DNA of 64,000 nt from contig NC_133900.1 in NCBI RefSeq assembly GCF_964199755.1, positions 74,818,727 through 74,882,726 of the forward strand, read 5' to 3'. Below the pieces are notes generated by a model, which had not been told where the DNA came from, made no database searches, and was given only the letters and a program-made list of their open reading frames with translations. This DNA is from Larus michahellis (lineage: Eukaryota; Chordata; Aves; Charadriiformes; Laridae). Below, in pieces: positions 43,901 through 53,395 of the stretch. Position numbers and translations under genes: made by a program. Numbering within the stretch: the stretch's first letter is position 1; each line of letters opens with the position of its first letter.

Positions 43901-46900
43901 GTAATTTTCCTGTTTAATTTGTCACTGGTAAGACTTCAGACAGGACCTTACGTCCAGGTTTGGGTGCTAGTTTTCAAGTAAGATGAAGGTAACTGGAGAG
44001 AATCAAAAGAAGGCAGTAAAAATGACAAACACAATTCTAGAGAAAAATGACCTGTAAAAAAAGGGTTGAACAGGGTTGTGTTGCATAAGACATAGAAGTC
44101 TCAGGCAGGGCATGACAATATTTTCAAGTACATAGTTTTTTGCAGAAAGGAACTTGTCTATTCTTGATCTCAGGGAGGGACAGGATGAGAAGTACCAAGC
44201 CCAAATTGTAGTAATGGAGATTCAGGTTAAGAAATTAGAAAACATTCTAGTCATAAGGACAGTGAAGCCTGAGTGCCTAGAGAGATGACGTAGTCATTGT
44301 CACCCAAAATCTTCAAGTTAGACAGACATACATCAGAAATAACACAGGTTTATGAAATGGAATTCCAGTGGACAGTTGCAGACTTTACTGTCATAGAGCA
44401 GTTAAGATGCAACTGTTATTAGGTCATTAATTGTGAAATCAAATTAAATAACCACAACACACAATATCCAATAATGGCTGGCTTGAAAACGTCAGCACAG
44501 CAGCCTTCACTGCAACGGCTGAGCATACCCAAGAACATGTTTATAATGGAGCATGTTTATAGTGGAGATGCAGGCTCATTTATTCCCCAGAAGTACTGAT
44601 ACCCTGTGGCGTTAAGAGTACATAATGTACATAGTTGTATATAAGTGTATATACCAAACAGCCAACCAAGGACAGTTTCTTGAGGAAAGGAAGATCAGCA
44701 GAAGAGATTTTGCTGTCTGCATCTCTGACTGGCTGTGGTTTACACTCCACAGACTGTGGCTCTTCAAGCCACAGAACCTCACCTCCTGTGTGGCACTTGC
44801 CCACCCCACACAGTTAATCAGGGTCCAGAGTCTGCTTTTAATCCCATCTCTTCCACAATTCAGACTCACTCAGCCTTGCTGAGCTGTAGTTAAGACATTC
44901 CCTTGTAAAGGTATTTAGCATAACCACTGGTTTGCTTTTAATTCAGCAACTTGAAGCCAAAGACTGTATGCATCTAAAAGAAACACACTGTATACCACAC
45001 ACTGTAGTCATGAATTGTCCTGTTGTGCTTATCTTCTAACCGACTAGTACTTGCAAGATAACCGCTTTAGACATTAAAAAAAAAAAAAAAAGTATTCAAG
45101 CAAGACAGGCCTCAGCCATTAGTTCAGGTTATACATTGGAAATGATATATTTGGATGTTTCTCACTTTGTATATCCTCCTGTATCCAATATAAAACATAT
45201 CTTTTGTGGACTTCAGTTTGTCTTTTGATGGAATGCACGCTTACTGCTTGTCAGTCCAGTTCCCATTTGTCAGCCATACTCTCAAGTTTCTCATTACTTC
45301 AGAAAGGTATTACAATAATTAGACTTTACATTCCCCAAATTTTTCATATTTTTTTTTCTATATTTGCTATATATGTCATACTGAAGTTGGGCACTCTTGA
45401 GACTATGCTTCTAAAATTGCATTGCCTGAACTGCCTGTAAACTAATGTTTTCAGTTGTAAAAATCTGTTTTCCTTTATCAATCTAAACATACCTTCAGAT
45501 AGCTCTTTTACTGTCTTGGCATGTATTATTCTGCCTTAACGGCTGTTCATGAGAAGTGTTAAAAGTCATGAAGAAATGTACGCTGCAGGTTGTCCGAATG
45601 AATACATTCAGTTGCTAGTCATAGTGATCAATTCTGTAATCCAATAACACTCTTACTATACGAAGCAGTTTGACTATTTTTACAGCTTTACAATTGTATT
45701 TTTTTTTTATATCAAGCATTTTCCAAATCTATGTTTGCAGTTTGAGTCCTCATTCTGCCAATGCCCTATATTCAAACAAATCCTGCAATGATTCTCTAAA
45801 CCCATGACATTAAAAACAAACAAACAACAAACAAGAAATCCAACAGTTATTCTTATTTGCTTCCTGAAAGTAGAGACTCCCACATTTTTGTGTTTTTCTC
45901 TACAACTAGTTTCTAGGATGGTTAGAAACTTTTTTTGTTTTTAAAAGTGAAAGCTGAAATTCACGGGTATTCACATAATTCCCAGTGAATTGCGTGAATG
46001 TTTTCCTGAAGAAAAACACCAATTGTTATGAAACTCATAGAGACTATGAGAATGGGTAACATGAAAGCCCAGTTAATAAAAACCAAAATTAATCCGAGGG
46101 ACTGCAACTTTTTTTTCCAAAGGATACAACAACTACAAGGAGCAACTGTGAGGTATCTCAGATGATACCTTGTATCAGAAGCAATCCAAGTGTGCTCAGA
46201 ATGCCCCATTTGTTAAATTGACAGAGCTCTCTGAAGCACAGATCAGATTATTTGAAATATTATTACAAAATTATGAAAGGGGGGATTAATACCTGTTCTC
46301 AGCAGAATATCAAAAGGTATTTAGGAGAAATACAGTCCACAGAGCTTGCTAGACATCTCTGTAAAAATATATGTCAATACATTCTGAAATGGTTAGATGT
46401 CCTTCACTGCACATAACAGTCATATCCCTAGGCCACAGCTGCAGCATGAGCTTAGCTCAGAACTCAAGGCAGTACCAAAAGCTCATCAACAGGGAAACAT
46501 ACTGCAGAGGATTTCAGCAAGCAACAATCCTAAAACGCCAGCATGCCTATCTACCTTTGAACCAGCATTTTGTTCTTGAGTCATCGGGCTATCCCACAGA
46601 AACAATACCAAAGAGGATTACAGCATCCTACATCCCTAGTTTATGTCTATAGTCCACAAGGGTTACATGGCACTGGGTGTTAGTATTCCCTCAAACAGGG
46701 TTCCTTCGGGATATCTTATGTTTCTTCACATCTATTGTACCTGTCCTACATAAAAGCTGACGATCGACTATTGCATATGTCCTTCTGTGGCAGACCTGGC
46801 ATGCAGACAGACGGGATGAACTTTCCCAGTGTCTGAAAGGCAGGCAAGAGGGGACATCTTGGGGACTAGACCTCCCTTTTCCATGAGGGTGGCCACTGTG

Positions 46901-49900
46901 TCCACATAAGAGTCCCACCGATTCCTTCAGGCACAGTTGCCTTCATCCCCTCCCCCCCAGCAGAACAAGTTTTAGCTCTTTGGTCTCATTAACCAAATCA
47001 GTGAATAATAACTAGTACTACTGTTATTATGAATAGGGGGACAAAACTGGTAAAACACAATAGAGGAATTCTGTTTAATTCTAGGAGTTGTACATTTGAA
47101 TATTTACTACAAATAAATGTGCCAAGTGGAAAGTTTGCACCTAACATTTTTTTCTTACTGCTTGGCTCCTACTGTGTCTGCCTGAGAATGTGAGAGCTTA
47201 TCCAGTGAATATATGGTACTAGATCTCTTTTGCAAGCAAGTTAAATATTGTCCCTGGCTTCCTTGCCTCACTGCACTTGTTTTGATCCTTCCTGGAAAAG
47301 ACTGAATGCCTACCATCTTCAGGAGACCAAAGTTATAACCTGAGATACTACACCTCAGGCAGTCAATTAAATAGCAAACATACATCCTAAAATGCTGACT
47401 AGCTAGGTTGCCTTGGGCTAAATTCATTCAGCTAAATTTCATCTATTTCTCCCCTCCAGGACATAAAAGTATTTGGACAAACAAACACAAAAAACTTTGT
47501 CAAGAAAGGACTACTATTGAAAATATAATCTGTGTTGCATTCAGAGAAGGACAAGTATTTCAGGACCAATTCCTCCCTCTGTCTCTGTCCTCCTACCCCT
47601 TTTCCCTCATCTAAGGGGACAGATTTTTGGAGAAGCCATAATGCAGTGTTGCCAATACTTCCAAGAATTTATGTTTCTCTTACAGCCCCAAATTCCTGCA
47701 GCTTTCTGAAAATCTCAGCTTCATTTCCTAAAAGTCCCTGCGGGTTATCCAAAAAAGATTATATGTGACTAGCACAACACAACATCTCTAAAAGCTAAGT
47801 ACACAGACCCCAAGGAATATGTAGTTTTAAGACATCATTATCGTTAAACCAGCTTCACCTTCTGTCACAGTACTGGAACCATAAGCTAGAATTGCCTTGA
47901 ACTATGGGCCCTTGTATGCCTTTTCTGCCTGAGGCTCTAATTCTTCCCTTCAGTCTCTCCACTTCTTGGATGCTACTTTTGCAGGATATACTGGCAGCAG
48001 CAGCTGAGCAGCTCACCATTAGAACACAGCAAAACAGGTTTTGCTGTGAACCTGTTCATTCTTTGGGAGAAGCGTACTGTATGCAAGTGCATCTGTCTGA
48101 AGCACACGAAAGAAATCACGGAGTTCTTAGTACTTTATCCCAATGCTAAAGTCTTACAGCCACTTAAGAGTCTCCAGCTCCCCTTCATGCAGTGCTCACT
48201 TACGCAGTCTGCAGGGCATCACACCCACCATTCATCAGCAATAAAAAATGGAGCCTGCCCAGAAGGAAAGTACATGTGCCCAGGTTTTCTCCTCAGTCCT
48301 GTACTGTTTCCTAAACCTTTCTTTGCAGTATCCCTGGCCCACTGGCCCACAGGACTGGAAGTTATCAAGAACAATGAGAAGTTTAGAAAACTACTTACTG
48401 TTGGTGAAGAAAGGTGAGCACCCAGATTATTTTACCCCAAGTCTGGATTTTGTATTAAATTGTTTTAACCCCAAAATTCAACCCTCCCTTTCTGCATTTC
48501 AGAGCAGACTTTTCAAAGGGAGGACTGAGGCTTAAGTCAGAACTATGCGTGGGATGCCCTGGACATCTGGTTGGAAACAAAAGAGCAAGCCCACTTAAGT
48601 GGAAGTGTGAACACGTGGAAGGGGAGCAGGCTCACAATCCACACTCCCACTGAGCCCACAGGAGCCAGGCCTCTGGGACTGCGCCTGTTGCCTTACCCTG
48701 GAGGTAGGCTCCATTCTCCAGGGCAGATGAATGGTATGTGTGGCATCACCAGCACAAGGCATGCTGGGGCACCACATGGAGGGAAGCTGGCAACTGCGTG
48801 TAGCTGCTCTTGAAGAACCTGGAAATAAGGGGGAAAAATACAGACTAAAACAACAAAATGTGCAGAAATAGGCTTCTGTTCTGTTTGCATTGGGGTGCTT
48901 AGCACACACCCATTTCTTTGGCAAGTTTATTACTGCCTCACTGTATTCATAAACCTTTGACAAAGTTTGAGCTCTCCCTGCCCCCACTAACAAGTTTCAG
49001 AAAATCTAAACCCAATTAAATGCTCCAAGTTTGTTAGGATTAAAATTAGACCCAAGCACAATGCTGAAAGTGTCCTTTCAGCTGTTCCTGGGGAGGAAAG
49101 TGGCAAAGCCTGAATATAACAAACAAAAATATTAACGTTTCCTTATTCCTTCCTAATTGCCTAGTCTGATTTAGAGAAAGCAAAGTGATTCAAGAGCACT
49201 TAACGAACAGCCATCCTCTGAGCAGCATGCAGTGCAAGCTAAACCCTGATGTTGCCTCTTAAAGCCAAGACTTCCTAGAGCAGGTACCTGGCATCGGGAT
49301 CCAAAAGCATATTATCAGGCATCTAAACATCCTCATTTTCTGTGTAACCTGGGGTGCTCCTGGCCCCGTGAGACTGATGTACCATCGACTGGGACAAGAC
49401 CACAGGGCACCTGCCCGAGAGGGTTATATGGGGTTCACTGACTTAATGTGGATTCGGAACCCAACTTTGGGGTCCTTTCGCAGGATTATTAGGACAGGAG
49501 GAAGGGCAGAGGGAGGAAGGGCAGGGGGAGGAAGGGCAGGGGGAGGAAGGGCGGGCTGCGGCTCCGTCTGCAACCCATATCGGCCGGGACCAGCCCCGCT
49601 CCGGAGGGCCCCGCACCGGCTTAGCATCTCCGTCCCTCACTGTCCCGCTCCCGGGCTGCTCCGGGAAAACTCCTGGGGACATCGCCACTATCCGGCGACC
49701 AACTCCATCCCGGCCATGTCCCGGCGCAGCCTGCCCGGCTCCCCCACCGCCGGGGACAGGGATGCAGTCACTTCCTTTGCCCGGCGCCCCCGGGGGACCC
49801 CCACCCCAGCCGGGCCTGCCCCCGGAGGGGCTGCCGTGCCGCCCCCGCCGGCGCGCCTGCCCGCCAGCACTCACCATATTACAGATGGAGGCGATGTTTC

Positions 49901-49910
49901 TGACAGTCAT
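22875..49910 (-). CDS. USP46: USP46 ubiquitin-specific protease 46, complete gene of nine coding exons
   Basis: Cysteine deubiquitinase of the C19 (USP) family that needs WDR48/UAF1 and WDR20 for full activity; known roles are removal of ubiquitin from histones H2A/H2B and from AMPA-type glutamate receptors. Coding exons, in gene order: 49910-49875, 37600-37520, 36726-36513, 34342-34113, 30644-30568, 25455-25372, 25076-24879, 24036-23958, 22976-22875. All introns are GT-AG and phases agree. The sum is 1,101 nt, i.e. 366 residues plus stop, the length I expect for USP46. Visible motifs: Cys box FGNTCYCNS (catalytic Cys44), His box GPNRGHYI (His313), the FDDD motif (residues 328-330), and zinc-binding CLNC (182/185) and CETC (229/232). 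The paralogue USP12 is excluded because the protein has [20 protein letters not shown] and a C-terminal QSRE. No frameshift or premature stop was seen. The downstream 3'UTR is long, and the start lies in a CpG island. Confidence 0.97.
23958..24036 (-). CDS. USP46: USP46 coding exon 8 with catalytic histidine
   Basis: 79 nt, encoding [20 protein letters not shown] followed by DDDIVE. His313 and the FDDD acidic residues complete the catalytic site. The donor is GTCAGT, weaker than the other donors of this gene. Confidence 0.97.
24879..25076 (-). CDS. USP46: USP46 coding exon 7
   Basis: 198 nt, encoding [20 protein letters not shown] and onward to VVVHCG plus two bases of Ser307. The KLP..L.LHLKRF block is a USP-family signature ahead of the His box. 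[12 protein letters not shown] is the USP46-type variant of the loop that separates it from USP12. Confidence 0.97.
25372..25455 (-). CDS. USP46: USP46 coding exon 6 with second zinc pair
   Basis: 84 nt, encoding [20 protein letters not shown] and on to QEAQK. Cys229 and Cys232 form the second half of the zinc site. Donor GTAAGC. The intron to exon 7 is only 295 nt. Confidence 0.96.
28488..28945 (+). mobile_element. Ancient CR1-like LINE fragment in USP46 intron 5
   Basis: A decayed CR1-family fragment in plus orientation. CTGGAATACTGCGCCTAATT corresponds to the conserved LEYC segment of ORF2; GGGAAAGGTTGAATGACCTT followed by AGGCTGTTCAACTTAA is the decayed ERLRELGLF block; GGAAGATTCAAGTTACAC and CTTTTGGAACAGGTTG match the terminal part. 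Stops and indels are frequent, so it is much older than the 5.6-, 10.5- and 13.1-kb copies. Confidence 0.7.
29252..29300 (-). mobile_element. CR1 3'-end scrap in USP46 intron 5
   Basis: TATCACAGAATCAAATAACA followed by GCTCAGGTTAGAAATGACC resembles the CR1 3' terminus in minus orientation. It is short and diverged. Confidence 0.6.
30568..30644 (-). CDS. USP46: USP46 coding exon 5
   Basis: 77 nt, encoding [17 protein letters not shown] through THCL and two bases of Arg213. Acceptor CAACAG, donor GTAAAT. It belongs to the fingers/palm region between the two zinc pairs. Confidence 0.96.
30645..34112 (-). other. USP46: USP46 intron 4
   Basis: 3,468 nt, with a GTAAGC donor and a CAACAG acceptor. 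AT-rich; I recognised no RNA gene or clear mobile element in it. A 14-nt poly-U tract on the sense strand (34082-34095) sits just inside the donor. Confidence 0.85.
34113..34342 (-). CDS. USP46: USP46 coding exon 4
   Basis: 230 nt, completing Asp111 and running to Thr187. It contains the [13 protein letters not shown] helix region, the variable Lys/Asn-rich loop ([16 protein letters not shown]) and the first zinc pair CLNC (Cys182/185). The donor is GTAAGC, followed 18-31 nt into the intron by a run of 14 U on the sense strand. Confidence 0.97.
34735..35328 (+). mobile_element. Solo LTR of an avian ERVL-type endogenous retrovirus, in USP46 intron 3
   Basis: Block order matches a common avian LTR family: GTTACCTTTCCTCATAGC with ACAGTGCTGTGTTTCATA near the 5' part, then CCCAAACTGGCCAAAGGGAT followed by ATTCCATGCCATATGAC, then an AATAAA at 35138, then TATTAAGCTGCCTTTATCTC and an end in GGTTAACCCACCAC. 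No internal gag, pol or env sequence follows on either side, so this is a solo LTR left by recombination. Its sense strand is plus, antisense to USP46. Family naming is from memory of avian LTRs; the 5' boundary is uncertain by tens of bases. Confidence 0.75.
35329..36512 (-). other. USP46: USP46 intron 3, 5' part
   Basis: Intron 3 spans 34343-36512. This part, beyond the LTR, has a 150-codon plus-strand ORF (35919-36371) with no recognisable domain. I treat it as chance. No other feature is evident. Confidence 0.7.
36513..36726 (-). CDS. USP46: USP46 coding exon 3 with catalytic cysteine
   Basis: 214 nt, encoding residues 40-110 plus one base of Asp111. It opens with [16 protein letters not shown], so the catalytic Cys44 is the fifth residue of the exon. 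Donor GTAAGT. A Lys-rich AQQKKKEN segment follows. The sequence reads [10 protein letters not shown] where I recall Ala for Ser in the human protein. Confidence 0.97.
37520..37600 (-). CDS. USP46: USP46 coding exon 2
   Basis: 81 nt, phase 0 at both ends, encoding residues 13-39 from [10 protein letters not shown] to FGLVN. Acceptor CCATAG, donor GTAAGT. This is the N-terminal linker leading into the Cys box. Confidence 0.97.
39301..39378 (+). mobile_element. CR1 3'-end fragment in USP46 intron 1
   Basis: TTGGACTAGATCATCTCCAA followed by AGGTCCCTTCCAACCCCTAC, ending in ATTCTCTGATTCTGTGAT, is the standard CR1 3' terminus in plus orientation. Confidence 0.88.
43940..44350 (+). mobile_element. 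Ancient CR1/L3-like LINE fragment in USP46 intron 1
   Basis: The string GTAGTAATGGAGATTCAGGT, then ATTCTAGTCATAAGGACAGT, then GAAGCCTGAGTGCCTAGAGA, follows the 3' region of old CR1-type elements (in which GGAGATTTAGGTTAG and ATAAGGATAGTGAAGCACTGG occur in this order). Heavily mutated, plus orientation. Confidence 0.65.
49499..49555 (+). repeat. G-rich 15-bp minisatellite
   Basis: Three full units of AGGAAGGGCAGRGGG plus a partial fourth (AGGAAGGGCGGG). The plus strand carries more than four GGG runs spaced by short loops, so it could form a G-quadruplex; on the USP46 sense strand the same tract is C-rich. It lies about 320 bp inside intron 1 from exon 1. Confidence 0.92.
49875..49910 (-). 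CDS. USP46: USP46 coding exon 1 (start codon)
   Basis: Encodes [12 protein letters not shown] and ends in phase 0 before a GTGAGT donor. The ATG is the canonical USP46 start. Its -3 base is C (CTAATGA), a weak initiation context, and a strong-context upstream ORF stops just 4 nt before it. Confidence 0.93.
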
Positions 49911-49914
49911 TAGT

Positions 49915-49973
49915 CTAAAGGTTGCAGCGATCCCACACCGCCATCTTTATAAGGTGAAAACAGCCCCGCTCAT
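49915..49973 (-). promoter_or_regulatory. Two upstream ORFs in the USP46 leader
   Basis: uORF1 starts at 49973 in a strong context (CCCACCATGA) and reads eight codons to TAA at 49947-49949. uORF2 starts at 49944 inside the YY1 motif, also strong (AAGATGG), and encodes MAVWDRCNL, ending with TAG at 49915-49917. That stop is 4 nt before the USP46 ATG. Both matter only if the transcript begins upstream of them, which is not shown here. Confidence 0.55.
49938..49947 (-). promoter_or_regulatory. YY1-type motif AAGATGGCGG
   Basis: Minus-strand AAGATGGCGG is the core YY1 consensus. In CpG-island promoters such sites commonly sit just downstream of the start site with the ATG in sense orientation, as here relative to USP46. 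That suggests transcription initiates only a short way upstream. Confidence 0.6.
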
Positions 49974-50994
49974 GGTGGGAAGAGCGCAGGAGGGAGAGGG
50001 GGCGGTGGCGGCGGCTGCTTCTGCTTCTGCTTCTGCTCCTGCTCCTGCTCCGGGGCTGTGATAAAAGCAAGAGGAGGGGACAGCACAGGCACCCTCTGAG
50101 TCCGCAGAGCAGCGAGAAGGACGAACCTTCCTGCCCTCCCTCCTCCGGGCGAGTGACCGGGAGGTTTAGCGGCGCGGGGAGAGCAGTCGCATCCCCGCTC
50201 CTTCCGCCTCCGACTCTCGCACGGTGCGCAGGGCCCCGCGCTCCCGCTGGAGCGCTCAGCCGCGCCTCTGCGCCAGCCGGCACCGCGCTAATCTCTGCCT
50301 TCCTCCCCCTCCTCCTCCTCCTTCTCCTCCTCTCCTGGCGGCTGCCGCTCGCCGCTCCATCGCAGCGCCGCTCCCGCTGATCCGCTCTGACAGGGCCGGG
50401 GAAGGAAAGGTCGGAGGCGGTGACCGGCAGCCGGCGGTCCCGGGCCGGGAGAGGAGGAGGGGGCCTGCCCGGCCGGGCAGAGCGGATCAGCGGATGCCTC
50501 CGAGGGGAGCGGGGGGGTTCCAAATTGCCAGGCCTAGAACGGCCACAGGGCTGTGAAACTCGGGGTTCGGTGTGTGTGACATGGTATTGGCAGGCGGCGG
50601 GGTGAAGGACAGGAAGGCAGAGTGCAGGCAGGGTGACAGGGATGTGTGGCAGGGACGGCGGGACTGTGCTTTGGGACATGCTCTCTCCACCTAATTTGAG
50701 GTGCGCAGGAGCACAGGGGCTCGCAAAGCCCAGAACAGTAGGCTGGGATGTAATTTACTGCCCACAGCAGGTGCTTTGCATTGCCACTCATGCAGCCAAT
50801 GTTTTATCTTCTCAAACGCTGTTTGGGGACCATGCCCACAGCGCACATCTTAGTGCCAAAGTGCTCACTCACAAGTTTACAACACATGGCACCGTTAATG
50901 CAATAATCTCAGTTCCTCTTCAAACACAAGTAAGCCGAGGCCCATGCCTTTCTCTAAGGCAGAGCACTATGAGTGTATTAAATTTACGCATGTG

Positions 50995-51095
50995 ATAATA
51001 GGCACAAGGATGTTAAATAGCTGACTTGAGGCCACACAGCATCTCTTTGAGAGAAGCAAGAACAGAGTTCAACTTGGGCAATGCCTCATCTTAGA
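50995..51095 (-). repeat. Possible MIR-like SINE remnant
   Basis: TAGGCACAAGGATGTTAAAT followed by AGCTGACTTGAGGCCACACA resembles the reverse complement of the MIR core (GGCACAGAGAGGTTAAGTAA, then TTGCCCAAGGTCACACAG). It is short and diverged, so the call is tentative. Confidence 0.38.
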
Positions 51096-53199
51096 AATCC
51101 CCTTTTCCTTAGCAGATGTCGTAGTTTTCAGCAGAAGCTTAAGGCCCATATATTGTTCCTCTGTTATGCTGAGGAAATAATTCAAATGAAGAGAGTGAGC
51201 TGCTAACATTTCTATAGGCACCTCTGCTCCTGGAAGTATGGCACACTCACACTTGGCCATGCTTTTCACTTCATGATGCTAGAATATAATCATTTCAGCC
51301 TATAGAGCCTGGCCCCACGGGCTTTATTTACAGGAAACATTCTGAAGTTGGTAATTTTTTTTTTATTTCAAGAGAAGGTCTATGATTATTAATAAAAATC
51401 TGGCATCAGCGGTAGCATCTAAAGATAAATTCCTACCCTGTGGATACTGTTAGGTAAGTGGCCTCAATCCAGCTCATTGTGGACAAGTGCCCACTTTGTA
51501 AAAATGATATCAAATTTAGCATTAGTTGGCATCCTGTTGCAAGTTCAGCAAAGAAACTCGAAACGGAGTTATCACAGAGACAGAACTTTCTTTTCTCAGT
51601 AAGTTGGATTAGTTGTATGAAATCATTGCAGGTATTTGAAATACAGGATGGAGAAAGACTTTTGGACCTTACAGCGTGAAATCATCAGGGCTGCTAAACC
51701 GCTTCATAAATCCACAAATCACTATGTAAAAGAGCCATCAAATAATGTAACACTGAGCAATAAATAATCTTTGGTATAATTCTATTAAGTTCATGGTCTT
51801 ACATTACGTGTGAATTTGATTCCAAGTGTTTAATTTGCTTAAACTCTGAGGACTGGATTATATGTAATATCACAGGTTTTCTTGACATAATCGAGGGAAA
51901 TGGGAGTTAAGCCGAGGTGTCATTGCGGGACAGGCCATGCTCAGGCTCAGTTCGGAAGCTATCAAGGCCCGATTGGTCCCCAGTGCATTTCTAAGTAGCC
52001 TACAGAGACTGACAGTGCTGCACGATAGATGTTTTTTAATCCCAGATTCCTTTTATTCTGGAAGCCTAATTGTATACTCTTCATTGCAGCCCATTTATTT
52101 CAATTTACTGTAGAGAATTGTGCTTGCTCTCAGTGAGAAGTTATGAAGCAAATGAATGTGTTTGATGGGTGATTAAAAATTTAAATGGAACAAAATGTGG
52201 TAACCAATAAAGCCATTTACCTCACTTACACTTTAATGTCAAGGACTTTGTTCCCATAATATGAACCCCACAGAAATCATACAAAGTAGGAACAAAAAAA
52301 AGTAAGAAAAAGGTAAGTGGCTTTTTCATACTTTTGCGTTGTCACCGATTCACTGATCCTAATTACTTGACTTCAGGGTAAGGTTTCAAGTGGTTTCTGT
52401 TTGTTGAACTTTTTTTCTTTTTAACAGAAAATTAAATTGCTATTAGCTAAGCATTTATTGGTCACTCAAGGAAATGATTACTGTTGAAAATAAGCATATT
52501 TGGAAATATGCACATGAATACATACACACACATCATTCTGTGAAGAATTCAGTATCATTATCCTTAATGCTACCAAAAATACTTTCATTGAATGGTGGAC
52601 CGCTTTCATGTCCTATGAGGTTTCATAATAAAAATAGGAAATAATATAGAAGTGTTTATGTGCCAGTTTAACAATAGTTTAGCACTGGCTTTTTTGCTCT
52701 TCAGTCCATATCAAACCGGGAAAGAGGAAAGAAAATTTCACACTTGAAATGGGCTGGTGAGTGTTTTAGTTTTCTTCTGGCCTTGTCATTTTCATGACTA
52801 GAAAGTTTATTTCTGTAGCTTTTTGAAGATAAAAAAGTGCTAAGAAAAGCAACAAATGTTAGTTACAAACATTATAGGAACTGTATAAATAAAGAACAGT
52901 GAACAATTGTTTCCACTCTAAAGCATTGCCCTATCTCTTCATAACAAACAACCCTGTGTTTCTTCTGAGAGTTAGACAAAGAGAAGGAAAACAAAGGACT
53001 ATTTATAACCTAAGAGTGCTTATATAATTTCTGTTGAAAGGTCAAAAAATGCCTCCTGCGTATAATTTTAGATCAGTCTTGGTCTCATCTGGTTATACAC
53101 TTCAACATTTTTATTTCACTACATAAAATAAGAACCTACTGTAAATATCCTCTTTGGCTAGCAGAGGCTTGGATTTTCATAACATTTTCCATCTGACTT

Positions 53200-53395
53200 T
53201 CTCAGAGTACTTTGCAAACTTTCACTCAGACTTGTCAAGTTATTGGGTGGCAAGTAAATATTAGCTTCTTTTACAAAGCAAGTAAACAGGCAGAAGAAAT
53301 TTAGCAACTTGTCCAAAGTTACACAGGAAAGTTAGTAGCAAAGCTGGGACTAGAATATCTGCCCACTCTGTGCTACAAAGAGGATGTTGCATTTC
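53200..53395 (-). repeat. MIR-like SINE remnant
   Basis: AGAAATTTAGCAACTTGTCC, AAAGTTACACAGGAAAGTTA and GTAGCAAAGCTGGGACTAGA follow, in order, the reverse complement of the MIR consensus (GAGGTTAAGTAACTTGCCC, AAGGTCACACAGCTAGTAAG, TGGCAGAGCYGGGATTCGAA). The upstream part (GAGTACTTTGCAAACTTTC) fits the MIR 3' region. This is the best of the three MIR-like hits in the window. Confidence 0.62.

Larger units (their letters stand above)
37601..49874 (-). other. USP46: USP46 intron 1
   Basis: At 12.3 kb this is the largest intron, from the GTGAGT donor after exon 1 to the CCATAG acceptor of exon 2. It contains a CR1 end (39301), an old CR1 piece (43940-44350), a poly-A run near 45075 and a G-rich 15-bp minisatellite (49499-49555) at its promoter-proximal end. 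No additional exon or RNA gene could be supported. Alternative first exons cannot be excluded. Confidence 0.8.
49530..50560 (-). promoter_or_regulatory. USP46: CpG-island promoter and 5' leader of USP46
   Basis: A GC-rich, CpG-rich block against an AT-rich background covers exon 1 and about 650 bp upstream. There is no clear TATA box placed for the USP46 start, which fits a dispersed housekeeping promoter. A minus-strand YY1-type motif (49938-49947) lies 28 nt upstream of the start codon. Triplet-type repeats occur at about 50014-50050 (GCTTCT/GCTCCT) and CCT repeats at about 50305-50335. The transcription start is not determinable from sequence. The island could also drive a divergent plus-strand noncoding transcript, as at human USP46. 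Confidence 0.82.

Noticed and set aside
22875..49910. USP12 instead of USP46
   Set aside because: USP12 is about four residues longer and differs at diagnostic places; this gene has the USP46-type [15 protein letters not shown] and QSRE sequences and lies beside DANCR.
49368..49913. 181-codon plus-strand ORF and 155-codon minus-strand ORF over USP46 exon 1
   Set aside because: The minus ORF is the USP46 exon 1 reading through its donor into intron 1; the plus ORF is GC-rich antisense with glycine/arginine runs from the 15-bp repeat.
49915..50679. 254-codon minus-strand ORF upstream of USP46, with an Arg/Ser repeat
   Set aside because: It lies entirely in the CpG island, where stops are rare by composition; its RS-like stretch is the translated triplet repeat at about 50020-50050. 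It has no domain, and its last nine codons are simply uORF2.
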